A stretch of 29,392 nucleotides of DNA, taken from positions 1 through 29,392 of IMG/VR virus record IMGVR_UViG_3300046491_000093. One strand, given 5' to 3'. Each line of letters begins with the position of its first letter. The stretch's first letter is position 1. The position numbers were made by a program, and so were the translations under genes. Positions 20,972 to 28,465 of this stretch are shown piece by piece. The notes under the pieces were generated by a model that saw only the letters and a program-made list of their open reading frames with translations, was not told the origin of the DNA and ran no database searches. Source of the DNA: a virus.

Positions 20972-22347
20972 TGGCTGGCGCGGTAATCAACATCACGGAC
21001 GCAGGGCGCGCGGCGCTGGTTGCGAATGGCAACACGGGTACGAATGCCCATCAGGTCGTATCAATCGGCATCGCAAACGCTCCTTTCAACGCTGCTGACA
21101 AGAGCCTTATAGCACTGCCGAACGAATACAAGCGAATCACCACGTTCGGCGGGAAGAACATTGCGGCCGATATGCTGCATATCACGCTGCAGGACAATAC
21201 GGCCGATCAATACACCATGTTTGGCTTTGGCCTCTATCTGGAGGACGGCACGCTGCTTGGCGTCTACAGTCAGGCCACGGCGATTATGGAGAAGTCGCCG
21301 CTATCGATTCTGCTTCTGTCGACCGACATTCAGGTTGTGTCCATCGACGCGGCGCAAATCAATTTTGGGAATACGGAGTTCATCAATCCGCCCGCGACCG
21401 TCGACGCCCTAGGCGTGGTTCAACTGGCGACGCAGCAGGAAGTCAACGCAGGGACGGATACCGCAAAGGTGTTGACAGCAAAGACCGCTGCAACGCGATA
21501 TGCGGCCCTGAGCGGCGCGCAGTTCACGGGAGATGTTCAGGCCCCGTCTATCACGTCGACCGGTATAGCGCGCGTTCTAACGCCCCCTGCGGCCGATAGT
21601 TCAAATGCAGTAGCGACGACTCAATGGGTAGTCGCCGCGATAGCGTCGGACTCAATCGGCCGCGTCGTATTCGAGCCTCGCACGATGCCTAGAGCCGGAT
21701 ATGCGAAGCTCAACGGCGTATTGCTGCGTCGTTCTGACTATCCGGCCCTATGGGCCTATGCGCAATCTGTCGGCTCTGTTGTTAGCGAGGCGGCATGGAA
21801 TGCGGGGAACTGGGGCTGTTTCTCCTCAGGCGACGGCGCAACGACCTTTCGCTTACCCGATTTGCGCGGCGAATTCATCCGCTGTTGGGATGACGCGCGC
21901 GGCGTCGACGCGAATCGAGGGATCGGCACCTATCAGGCTTCACAGAACCTCTCTCACACGCACGCGGCCACTGTTGCTGCCGGTGGGGACCATTCCCATT
22001 CGGCGTGGACAGACTCGCAAGGCTGGCACGGGCACCACGGCAACACCTATGCCATTGGCGACCACGCGCACATTCTCGATCAAAACGTGCCGCAATGGGC
22101 GAACGACTCTGATCGCGGCGTCGGCAATCCGAGCAACTTCTCAATCGACGGCTGGCGCCAACCCTACACGAGCTTTGCCGGTGCGCACGGACACGGCTTC
22201 GATACCGATGGAGCGGGCACGCACGGGCACAACGTGGGGATGGGCGCAAGTGGCCCGCACACGCACGCGGCAACCATCAGCGCGGATGGCGGAACCGAAA
22301 GCAGGCCGCGCAATGTCTCCTTGCTGGCAATGATCCGGGCTTACTGA
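20971..22347 (+). CDS. H: Tail fibre protein gpH with collar and His-rich tip
   Basis: A 458-residue receptor-binding fibre, shorter than P2 gpH (669). The N-terminal 150 residues match the P2-like fibre attachment region (INITDAGRAALVANGNTGTN). Next is a short shaft (VVQLATQQEVNAGTDTAKV), then a tail-collar domain (GYAKLNGVLLRRSDYPALWA to TTFRLPDLRGEFIRCWDDAR). The C-terminal tip carries seven HxH motifs and ends with ESRPRNVSLLAMIRAY. The ATG at 20971 is preferred over 20965 because GGAGG is seven bases from it and only one from the other. The fibre likely decides host range. Confidence 0.93.
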   Translation: MAGAVINITDAGRAALVANGNTGTNAHQVVSIGIANAPFNAADKSLIALPNEYKRITTFGGKNIAADMLHITLQDNTADQYTMFGFGLYLEDGTLLGVYSQATAIMEKSPLSILLLSTDIQVVSIDAAQINFGNTEFINPPATVDALGVVQLATQQEVNAGTDTAKVLTAKTAATRYAALSGAQFTGDVQAPSITSTGIARVLTPPAADSSNAVATTQWVVAAIASDSIGRVVFEPRTMPRAGYAKLNGVLLRRSDYPALWAYAQSVGSVVSEAAWNAGNWGCFSSGDGATTFRLPDLRGEFIRCWDDARGVDANRGIGTYQASQNLSHTHAATVAAGGDHSHSAWTDSQGWHGHHGNTYAIGDHAHILDQNVPQWANDSDRGVGNPSNFSIDGWRQPYTSFAGAHGHGFDTDGAGTHGHNVGMGASGPHTHAATISADGGTESRPRNVSLLAMIRAY

Positions 22348-22366
22348 TGTACCGGCGACAGTCACA
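22346..22366. promoter_or_regulatory. Ogr box 3, upstream of gene G
   Basis: GATGTACCGGC-N7-ACA, beginning in the gpH stop codon. It is followed by TATAAC (22419-22424) as one possible -10, and TAGCCT (22401-22406) as one at the distance expected for a -55 activator. It would drive G, FI, FII, E, T, U and D. P2 has its PF promoter after G instead. Confidence 0.55.
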
Positions 22367-22440
22367 ACGCAACGCAATTGGCGTGGTTTGCGCGTAGGCG
22401 TAGCCTTGCCGTACCCGATATAACGGAGAAGGAAACAGAC

Positions 22441-23286
22441 ATGCTGATTCACCAGTACGACGCGACGACCGGACAATATATTTCCAGTCGACTCGCTGAC
22501 GCGGACCCGAAGAACATCGGCCGCTGGCTCGTGCCTGCATTCTCGACGGACGCGCCGCTTCCGACTCGCGCGCCGCTGCAATGGCCGTTCTTTGTTGAGT
22601 CGGCATGGACGCTGAAGCCTGATTATCGCGGCGTGCTGCTGTATCGCACAGAGAACGGCGAACCGGCCGAACTGCTTATGGCTGGCGTAACGCCGGAAGA
22701 AACCGGTCTGACATTGACGCCTCGCCCGTCCAGTCAGCATTCGTGGATTGGTGGGAAGTGGGAACTCGACCCGGCAATCGTTGCGGCAAACGTACGCACA
22801 TCGGCTATGGCTGAATTCGATAGGCGCATGGCCCGCGCGCGGGAAGCGAACTCCGGTAAATCCGATGCCTACGCGGCGGGCCTGCTCTCGCGTGAAGAAG
22901 CGTACTACTTCCGGGCATGGTCGAAGTACCAGCTTGATCTGGTTCGCGTTGTGCAGCGTCCTGATTTTCCGGCCTCGGTGGATTGGCCGGCCGATCCCAT
23001 CGACTATGAAACAGCCAGCGCGCCCGCGATGGCTGAATACGCCGCGCGCATCGCCAAGGCTGAGGCGTTCATGGATGGCAAGGCTGACGACTACGCAGAA
23101 GGGAAGCTGTCGGAAGTCGACGCCTACAACTACCGTTCGTGGTCCGATTACGCGGACGTGTGTACGCGCGCCCTCGACAGGGAGACCTTCCCGTTTGATG
23201 TCAAGTGGCCCGATGAGCCTACCGAATTCGTTGACTCGCACCCTGCAGTAAATCAACCGGCGACGGGTAACGCGGCTTCGGAATAA
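22441..23286 (+). CDS. G: Tail fibre assembly chaperone gpG with duplicated domain
   Basis: A 281-residue tail fibre assembly protein (caudoviral tfa family) needed for folding the adjacent fibre. Residues 1-110 include ENGEPAELLMAGVTPEETGL and the family motif QHSWIGGKWELD. The C-terminal half is an internal duplication: residues 122-187 (AMAEFDRRMARAR to DWPADP) and 196-260 (AMAEYAARIAKAE to KWPDEP) align along their length. AGGA seven bases before the ATG fixes the start at 22441. P2 gpG is 175 residues, so the extra length is the second copy. Confidence 0.9.
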   Translation: MLIHQYDATTGQYISSRLADADPKNIGRWLVPAFSTDAPLPTRAPLQWPFFVESAWTLKPDYRGVLLYRTENGEPAELLMAGVTPEETGLTLTPRPSSQHSWIGGKWELDPAIVAANVRTSAMAEFDRRMARAREANSGKSDAYAAGLLSREEAYYFRAWSKYQLDLVRVVQRPDFPASVDWPADPIDYETASAPAMAEYAARIAKAEAFMDGKADDYAEGKLSEVDAYNYRSWSDYADVCTRALDRETFPFDVKWPDEPTEFVDSHPAVNQPATGNAASE

Positions 23287-23337
23287 TCACAACCCCGCTT
23301 CATTCAACGCTTCACTTTTCTATATACAGGAGTCCTA

Positions 23338-24546
23338 ATGCCCGCTGATTACCATCACGGCGTACGTGTCGTTGAAATTCCGGGCGGCGCTCGCCCTATT
23401 CGCACCATTGCAACCGCAATTCTCGGCATGGTGTGCACTGCGGAGGATGCTGACGCGGCGACGTTCCCGCTCAATAAGCCCGTGTTGCTAACCAACGTGC
23501 AAACGGCTATCGGCAAGGCCGGAAAGCTCGGCACGCTCGCCAAGTCGCTTTCCGCCATTGCCGCGCAATCGAAGCCCCTTACGGTCGTGGTGCGCGTTGC
23601 AGAAGGCGAAACATCGGCGGAAACGGACGCTAACGTGATCGGAACCACGTTGCCGGATGGCAGCTATACAGGCCTGCAAGCGCTGCTGTCCGCACAGTCG
23701 TTGCTTGGCGTCACGCCGCGCATTCTCGGCGTGCCGTACATCGATACGAAAGCCGTTGCGGTTGCCCTTGCAACCGTCGCGCAGAAGCTCCGTGCTTTCA
23801 CGTACGTTTCCGCGAACGGCGCACTGGACCCGGTAGGCGGTGAAGGTGCCGTTACCGTGATGACGAAGGAGGCGGCCACGCACTACCGCGACACCTTCAG
23901 CCAGCGTGAAGTCATGGTGCTATGGCCCGACTTCATCGGTTTCGACGTGAACACGAAGGCTACGGTCGACGTGTCGGCGGTTGCTGTCGCGATGGGCCTG
24001 CGCGCGAAGCTCGATAACGATATTGGCTGGCACAAGAATATTTCGAATGTCGGCGTGAACGGCGTAACGGGAATCAGCAAGGCTGTTTCGTGGGCGCTGC
24101 AAGACCCTGACACCGACGCCGGTTATCTGAACTCGAATGAAGTCACGACCATTATCCAGAAAGACGGGTTCCGCTTCTGGGGTTCGCGTACCTGCTCTGA
24201 CGATGTGCTGTTTGCCTTCGAGCAATACACGCGTACGGCGCAAGTGCTGGCCGACACGATGGCCGAAGCGCAGATGCAATACAACGACAAGCCGCTTTCG
24301 CCCGGCTTGGTGCGCGACATGCTGGAAGGCATCAACGCCAAAATCCGATCGATGGTCACGGCCGGTTACCTGATCGGCGGTGAGGCGTGGTACGACGAAG
24401 CGGAGAACGAGGTAACGGACCTCAACGCGGGCAAGCTGGTTCTTTCGTACGCGTACACGGCATGCCCTTCGCTCGAAAACATCGGCCTCAATCAGCGCGT
24501 GACCGACACGTATCTGATGGACTTCGCCGCCAAGGTCAACGCGTAA
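23338..24546 (+). CDS. FI: Tail sheath protein gpFI
   Basis: A 402-residue contractile sheath subunit of the P2 FI family. It opens with PADYHHGVRVVEIPGGARPI and shows SANGALDPVGGEGAV, the WPDFIGFD block and the DGFRFWGSRTCSDD motif, then AKIRSMVTAGYLIGGEAWYD near the C-terminus. P2 FI is 396 residues. AGGAG precedes the ATG. A hairpin follows the gene. Confidence 0.97.
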   Translation: MPADYHHGVRVVEIPGGARPIRTIATAILGMVCTAEDADAATFPLNKPVLLTNVQTAIGKAGKLGTLAKSLSAIAAQSKPLTVVVRVAEGETSAETDANVIGTTLPDGSYTGLQALLSAQSLLGVTPRILGVPYIDTKAVAVALATVAQKLRAFTYVSANGALDPVGGEGAVTVMTKEAATHYRDTFSQREVMVLWPDFIGFDVNTKATVDVSAVAVAMGLRAKLDNDIGWHKNISNVGVNGVTGISKAVSWALQDPDTDAGYLNSNEVTTIIQKDGFRFWGSRTCSDDVLFAFEQYTRTAQVLADTMAEAQMQYNDKPLSPGLVRDMLEGINAKIRSMVTAGYLIGGEAWYDEAENEVTDLNAGKLVLSYAYTACPSLENIGLNQRVTDTYLMDFAAKVNA

Positions 24547-24566
24547 CCCATCGGCACAACCAACAC

Positions 24567-24588
24567 GCGGCCGGAATGATCCGGCCGC
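24567..24588 (+). repeat. Perfect hairpin between FI and FII
   Basis: GCGGCCGGA-ATGA-TCCGGCCGC is a perfect 9-bp GC-rich stem with a tetraloop and no U tract. Likely an mRNA stability or processing element between two abundant tail genes. Confidence 0.65.
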
Positions 24589-24609
24589 AACCGACAGGAG
24601 TATTAAACA

Positions 24610-25119
24610 ATGGCATTGCCAAGCACTCTGAAGAATTTTCTCGTGTTCGCGGACGGCGACAACTACGCGGGCGAAGTGACGGAAATCGCGCTGCCGAAGC
24701 TCACGCGAAAGATGGAAGCGTACCGGGGCGGCGGTATGGGCGGTTCTGTCGAACTGGACCAAGGCAACGAAGTTATCACGCTCGACGCGACGTACGGCGG
24801 CTTCATGCGCGCAATCCTGTCGAAGTACGGCGCACTGACGCACGATGCAACGCAACTGCGGTTCACGGGCGCGTACCGCAACGAAGGCAATACGCGGCAC
24901 GATTCGGTTGAGATCGTGGTACGCGGTCGTCACAAAGAAATCGACTTGGGCACGGCGAAGGCGGGCGATACGACGGCCTTCAAGGTGACCACGACGTGCA
25001 GCTACTACAAGCTGTCGGTCAACGGCGCCGTGCTCGTGGAAATCGACGTGGTGAACATGATTGAAAAGGTCGGGGGCGTCGACCTCATGGCCGATCTGCG
25101 TAGCGCGCTCGGCCTGTAA
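24610..25119 (+). CDS. FII: Tail tube protein gpFII
   Basis: A 169-residue major tail tube protein. MALPSTLKNFLVFADGDNYAG, shortened here to its first 20 residues in most descriptions of the family, EITLPKL-like EIALPKLTRKMEAYRGGGMG and the C-terminal VNMIEKVGGVDLMADLRSAL are family hallmarks. P2 FII is 172 residues. AGGAG nine bases upstream supports the ATG. It is flanked by hairpins on both sides. Confidence 0.97.
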   Translation: MALPSTLKNFLVFADGDNYAGEVTEIALPKLTRKMEAYRGGGMGGSVELDQGNEVITLDATYGGFMRAILSKYGALTHDATQLRFTGAYRNEGNTRHDSVEIVVRGRHKEIDLGTAKAGDTTAFKVTTTCSYYKLSVNGAVLVEIDVVNMIEKVGGVDLMADLRSALGL

Positions 25120-25130
25120 CTCTCAACGAC

Positions 25131-25153
25131 GTGCCTGGCCGGAAGCCGGGCAC
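25131..25153 (+). repeat. Hairpin between FII and E
   Basis: GTGCCTGGC-CGGAA-GCCGGGCAC forms a 9-bp stem with one G-U pair. There is no U tract. It parallels the hairpins after N and FI. Confidence 0.55.
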
Positions 25154-25183
25154 ACACCTTTCTCTCTCTGCTGAGGATCTGAA

Positions 25184-25456
25184 ATGAACACGAACACCGT
25201 TGTACTCGACACGCCCATCGTGCAGGGCGAAACTGAAATCAAGGTACTGACGCTGCGCAAGCCGAATGCGGGCGCGCTTCGCGGTACGTCGATTAACGCG
25301 CTGGTGAACCTCGACGTTGATGCACTCGGCAAAGTGCTGCCGCGCATCTGTACGCCGTCCATCAGCGAACTGGATGTACAGATGATGGACCCGGCTGACC
25401 TCATTCAAGTGGGGGTCGTGTTCGGCGGTTTTTTGCTTCCGAAAGCCGCGAAGTAA
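25184..25456 (+). CDS. E: Tail assembly protein gpE
   Basis: A 90-residue gpE homologue, the short product of the E/E' chaperone pair that acts with the tape measure protein. TVVLDTPIVQGETEIKVLTL, then the RICTPSI and MDPADLIQVG blocks are typical. P2 gpE is 91 residues. The slippery heptamer lies six codons before its stop. Confidence 0.93.
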   Translation: MNTNTVVLDTPIVQGETEIKVLTLRKPNAGALRGTSINALVNLDVDALGKVLPRICTPSISELDVQMMDPADLIQVGVVFGGFLLPKAAK

Positions 25457-25608
25457 AGGGCGGCTTGACGAACCGGGTTGAGGACGCGCTGTGCGATATA
25501 GCGCTGGTGTTTCCGGGATTATTCTCCGCGAACGACATGTATCTGATGACGCTTGCTGAGTTGTCAGAATGGCGCGGCCGTGCGCGCGAACGAAACGAGG
25601 CTGAATAA
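25184..25608 (+). CDS. E': E+E' fusion by -1 frameshift
   Basis: A -1 slip at T-TTT-TTG (25429-25435) in E moves translation into the frame ending at TAA 25606-25608. The result is a protein of about 141 residues, as in P2 E+E' (142). The extension reads ASESREVKGGLTNRVEDALC and then DIALVFPGLFSANDMYLMTL followed by AELSEWRGRARERNEAE, a typical gpE' tail. The stop ends directly before the T start. This is the tail-chaperone frameshift conserved in most long-tailed phages. Confidence 0.9.
25429..25435 (+). promoter_or_regulatory. Slippery heptamer for -1 frameshift
   Basis: TTTTTTG in the frame T-TTT-TTG within GGT-TTT-TTG. It fits X-XXY-YYZ and equals the P2 E/E' slip site. Confidence 0.9.
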
Positions 25609-27792
25609 ATGGCGAGTAATGACCTGAAATTGCAGGTGCTGTTCGATATGGTCGACAAGGTGACGAAGCCACTGCGGGCCATGCTGGACGGAAGTAATAA
25701 CCTTGCCAAAGGCCTTAAAGAGTCGCGCGCCGAACTCTCGAAACTTAACAAGGCGCAAAAGGACGTAGCGGAGTTCCGTTCGCTGCGCACGGGGTTGGTA
25801 GGCTCAAAGCGCGACATGCAGGAAGCGCAAGCGAAGGCGACGGAACTTGGCAAGGCCTTGGCTAACACCGCGAACCCGTCAAAAAAGCTGACCGCAGAGT
25901 TTGAACGCGCGAAGAAAACGGCGGTGGCGCTCGCGGCGGCGCACGACCAGCAAGCGGAGAAGGTAGCAGCCCTGCGCGATAGGCTGTCTCAGGCCGGTAT
26001 CGACACGCGCAATCTGTCCACGCACGAACGTACGCTGCGTACGTCGATCAATTCGACTACCGCCGCAATGAGCGCGCAGCAAGCGAAGCTCGAAGCGCTG
26101 AACGCATCAGCAAAGCGGCATGCGGCCACACGTGAACGTATTGCCAAGGTAAAGGGCTTCGGGAACCGCGCTGGCGAAGTTGGCATGAAAGCGGGTATGG
26201 CGGGCGTTGCCGTGGGCGCTGCTGGCGTTCCAGTCGTCCGGTCGTATGCAGAGCTTGAGAACGCGCGAGCCGATTTGCAGAATGCGACGATGACGAAGGG
26301 CGGGAATATCCCGGCCGAAACGAAGGCGCTTATCGAACAGGCGACGCGGCAGGGTGACCGCCTGCCCGGCTCGACGGCCGACTTTATCAACATGACGGCC
26401 GAACTCAAGCGGCAGGGCTTGAGCAATCAGGCCATTCTAGGCGGCACCGGCGAGGCAACCGCACTTCTCGCGGTTCAACTCAAGATGTTGCCTGCCGACA
26501 TGGCGAAGCAAATCGCGCAGCTACAGGACAGCACGGGCACGAGCGAAAAGGACATGGTTAGCCTTGCCGATCAAATCCAGCGCGGCGCTAACCTTGGCGT
26601 CGACACTGACTTTATGGTCGAAGCGTATTCGAAGGCATCCCCCATCAAGGGCACGATGCATATGCAGGGTATCGACTACGCGAAGGCTATCGCGCCTATC
26701 CTGACGATGGCGAACCAGTCAGGCATGAATGACGGCGGATCGGCGGGTAACGCGTTGCGCAAGATCGTCCAGCAGTCTATCGACCTGAAGCACATCAAGG
26801 GCGCGAACAAGCTTATGCCAAAGGGGCAGGCGCTCGACTTTACGGACGGAAAGGGACACTTCGCGGGGCTCGACAAGATGTTCGTGCAACTTCAGAAGCT
26901 GAAGGCGATCACGAACGACCAGAAGCGCGGCGCGGTCCTGAAGCAACTGTTTGGCGATGACGCGGAAACGATGCAGGTTGTTAATCTGCTGATCGACAAG
27001 GGCAAGGCCGGGTACGACGAAGTAAAGAGAAAGACCGACGAACAGGCGTCGCTTAACGAGCGCGTTGAGAACCAGTTAAAGACGCTTGCGTCCATGTGGG
27101 ACGCAACGACCGGAACGTTCACTAATGCGCTGGCGGCGCTTGGCGAATCTGTATCGCCCGAACTGAAGTCGCTTGTCGACACGCTAGGTCAGGTTAGCGA
27201 AGGCCTGCGCAAGTGGGCAGACGAAAATCCGAACGCGGCGAATACCATCCTGAAGCTAACGGCAATTGTTGGCGGCTTGCTTCTCACCGTTGGCGCTGTC
27301 GGCATCGGATTGAAGCTGCTCGCGCTGCCTATCGCTGGCGCTATGTCAGGCTTCAGCGGGCTTATCTCGGTCGTGAGCATGCTGTCGAAAATATTCATGC
27401 TCAACCCGTGGGGCGCCGCGCTGGCGCTGCTCGTGGCGGGCGCTGTTCTGATCTATGAGAATTGGGACAAGATTCTGGAAAAGATCAAGGCAGTAAAGGA
27501 CGCTATCGCAAACGCGATGAAATCGGCCGGCGAATGGTTCGGAAAGAATCTAGGCGTCGACACAGGCGACGCAATGACGACCGTTGAAGGCGTGCCTATC
27601 ACCGTCGACAATTCACCGCCCGTGCAGGCCCGCCAGTCGGCACCCATGAGTTATTCGAGTCAGGACACCTACCACGTGGAGATCCACGACGCACACGACC
27701 CCAAAGCGGTAGGCGATGAAGTGAAGCGGCAACTCGCGGAGCATGCACGTAACGCGCGCCTGAAGGCGTCGAACAGTTTTTCTGATCATTGA
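25609..27792 (+). CDS. T: Tape measure protein gpT
   Basis: A 727-residue tail length determinant. The N-terminal 200 residues are charged and helical, coiled-coil-like (LAKGLKESRAELSKLNKAQK). A phage tail tape measure domain follows (YAELENARADLQNATMTKGG to GMNDGGSAGNALRKIVQQS). Hydrophobic segments lie around residues 545-620 (ILKLTAIVGGLLLTVGAVGI, then ALALLVAGAVLIYENWDKI). P2 gpT is 815 residues. The start follows the E' stop without a gap. Confidence 0.96.
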   Translation: MASNDLKLQVLFDMVDKVTKPLRAMLDGSNNLAKGLKESRAELSKLNKAQKDVAEFRSLRTGLVGSKRDMQEAQAKATELGKALANTANPSKKLTAEFERAKKTAVALAAAHDQQAEKVAALRDRLSQAGIDTRNLSTHERTLRTSINSTTAAMSAQQAKLEALNASAKRHAATRERIAKVKGFGNRAGEVGMKAGMAGVAVGAAGVPVVRSYAELENARADLQNATMTKGGNIPAETKALIEQATRQGDRLPGSTADFINMTAELKRQGLSNQAILGGTGEATALLAVQLKMLPADMAKQIAQLQDSTGTSEKDMVSLADQIQRGANLGVDTDFMVEAYSKASPIKGTMHMQGIDYAKAIAPILTMANQSGMNDGGSAGNALRKIVQQSIDLKHIKGANKLMPKGQALDFTDGKGHFAGLDKMFVQLQKLKAITNDQKRGAVLKQLFGDDAETMQVVNLLIDKGKAGYDEVKRKTDEQASLNERVENQLKTLASMWDATTGTFTNALAALGESVSPELKSLVDTLGQVSEGLRKWADENPNAANTILKLTAIVGGLLLTVGAVGIGLKLLALPIAGAMSGFSGLISVVSMLSKIFMLNPWGAALALLVAGAVLIYENWDKILEKIKAVKDAIANAMKSAGEWFGKNLGVDTGDAMTTVEGVPITVDNSPPVQARQSAPMSYSSQDTYHVEIHDAHDPKAVGDEVKRQLAEHARNARLKASNSFSDH

Positions 27793-27799
27793 GGCGTAT

Positions 27800-28465
27800 A
27801 TGTTGATGGCATTCGGGCAGTTTGTATTCAGCTTGAACACGCTCGCGTATCAGGAGCTACAGCGGCGCACGGCGTGGAAGCACGCCAGCACGTCACGAGT
27901 CGGCGCACGTAACGGACGGCAGTTCACGGGCCAAGGCGATGACACCATAACGCTGACAGGCTGGTTCATGCCTGACCAATTGGGCGGGCGTACAGCCTCG
28001 CTATCCGATTTGCGGGCGATGGGCGATACCGGCGCATCGTTTGTGCTTGTCGACGGCACAGGGCGCGTGTACGGCGCGTTCATCATGGATGGACTTGACG
28101 AAGGCCATACGCTTATCGGTGCAGACGGCACGGGGCGGCGTATTGAATTCACGATTAACCTCACGCAGGTTGACGCAGACAGCCTTGCGGTGGCGGCGAT
28201 GGACGAAGCGAAGAAGAAACAGGCCTTCAGCCTCAAGTCCATCGTGCCCGCTCAAATCGTTGACGGTGCGACGAAGGCACTAGGCGAAGTGAAAGCCGCG
28301 GTTGCCACTGCGAAGGCTGCGGCGGCGGAGGCTGGCGAAGTGATTGCGCCCATAGTCAACGTGGCGGGCAAGGTGCAAAACACTGTCATGGCACTTAAAA
28401 ACACGTCAGCGAAAGATATTCTGCTCGAAGCGAAGAACATCGCCAAGAACGAGGTCGGGCTATGA
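27800..28465 (+). CDS. U: Tail terminator-region protein gpU, extended C-terminus
   Basis: A 221-residue gpU homologue; FGQFVFSLNTLAYQELQRRT and then GWFMPDQLGGRTASLSDLRA are diagnostic. P2 gpU is only 159 residues; the extra 65 at the C-terminus are Ala-rich and helical (VKAAVATAKAAAAEAGEVIA). GAGG five bases before the ATG supports the start. It overlaps D by four bases. Confidence 0.94.
   Translation: MLMAFGQFVFSLNTLAYQELQRRTAWKHASTSRVGARNGRQFTGQGDDTITLTGWFMPDQLGGRTASLSDLRAMGDTGASFVLVDGTGRVYGAFIMDGLDEGHTLIGADGTGRRIEFTINLTQVDADSLAVAAMDEAKKKQAFSLKSIVPAQIVDGATKALGEVKAAVATAKAAAAEAGEVIAPIVNVAGKVQNTVMALKNTSAKDILLEAKNIAKNEVGL

Noticed and set aside
22141-23256. 371-residue open frame on the minus strand
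   Set aside because: It lies antisense to the well-supported H and G genes, is Arg/Val-rich, lacks a ribosome binding site and matches no family; a high-GC shadow frame.
23920-24933. 337-residue open frame on the minus strand
   Set aside because: Antisense to FI and FII, with typical shadow composition (many Arg, His, Val) and no context.
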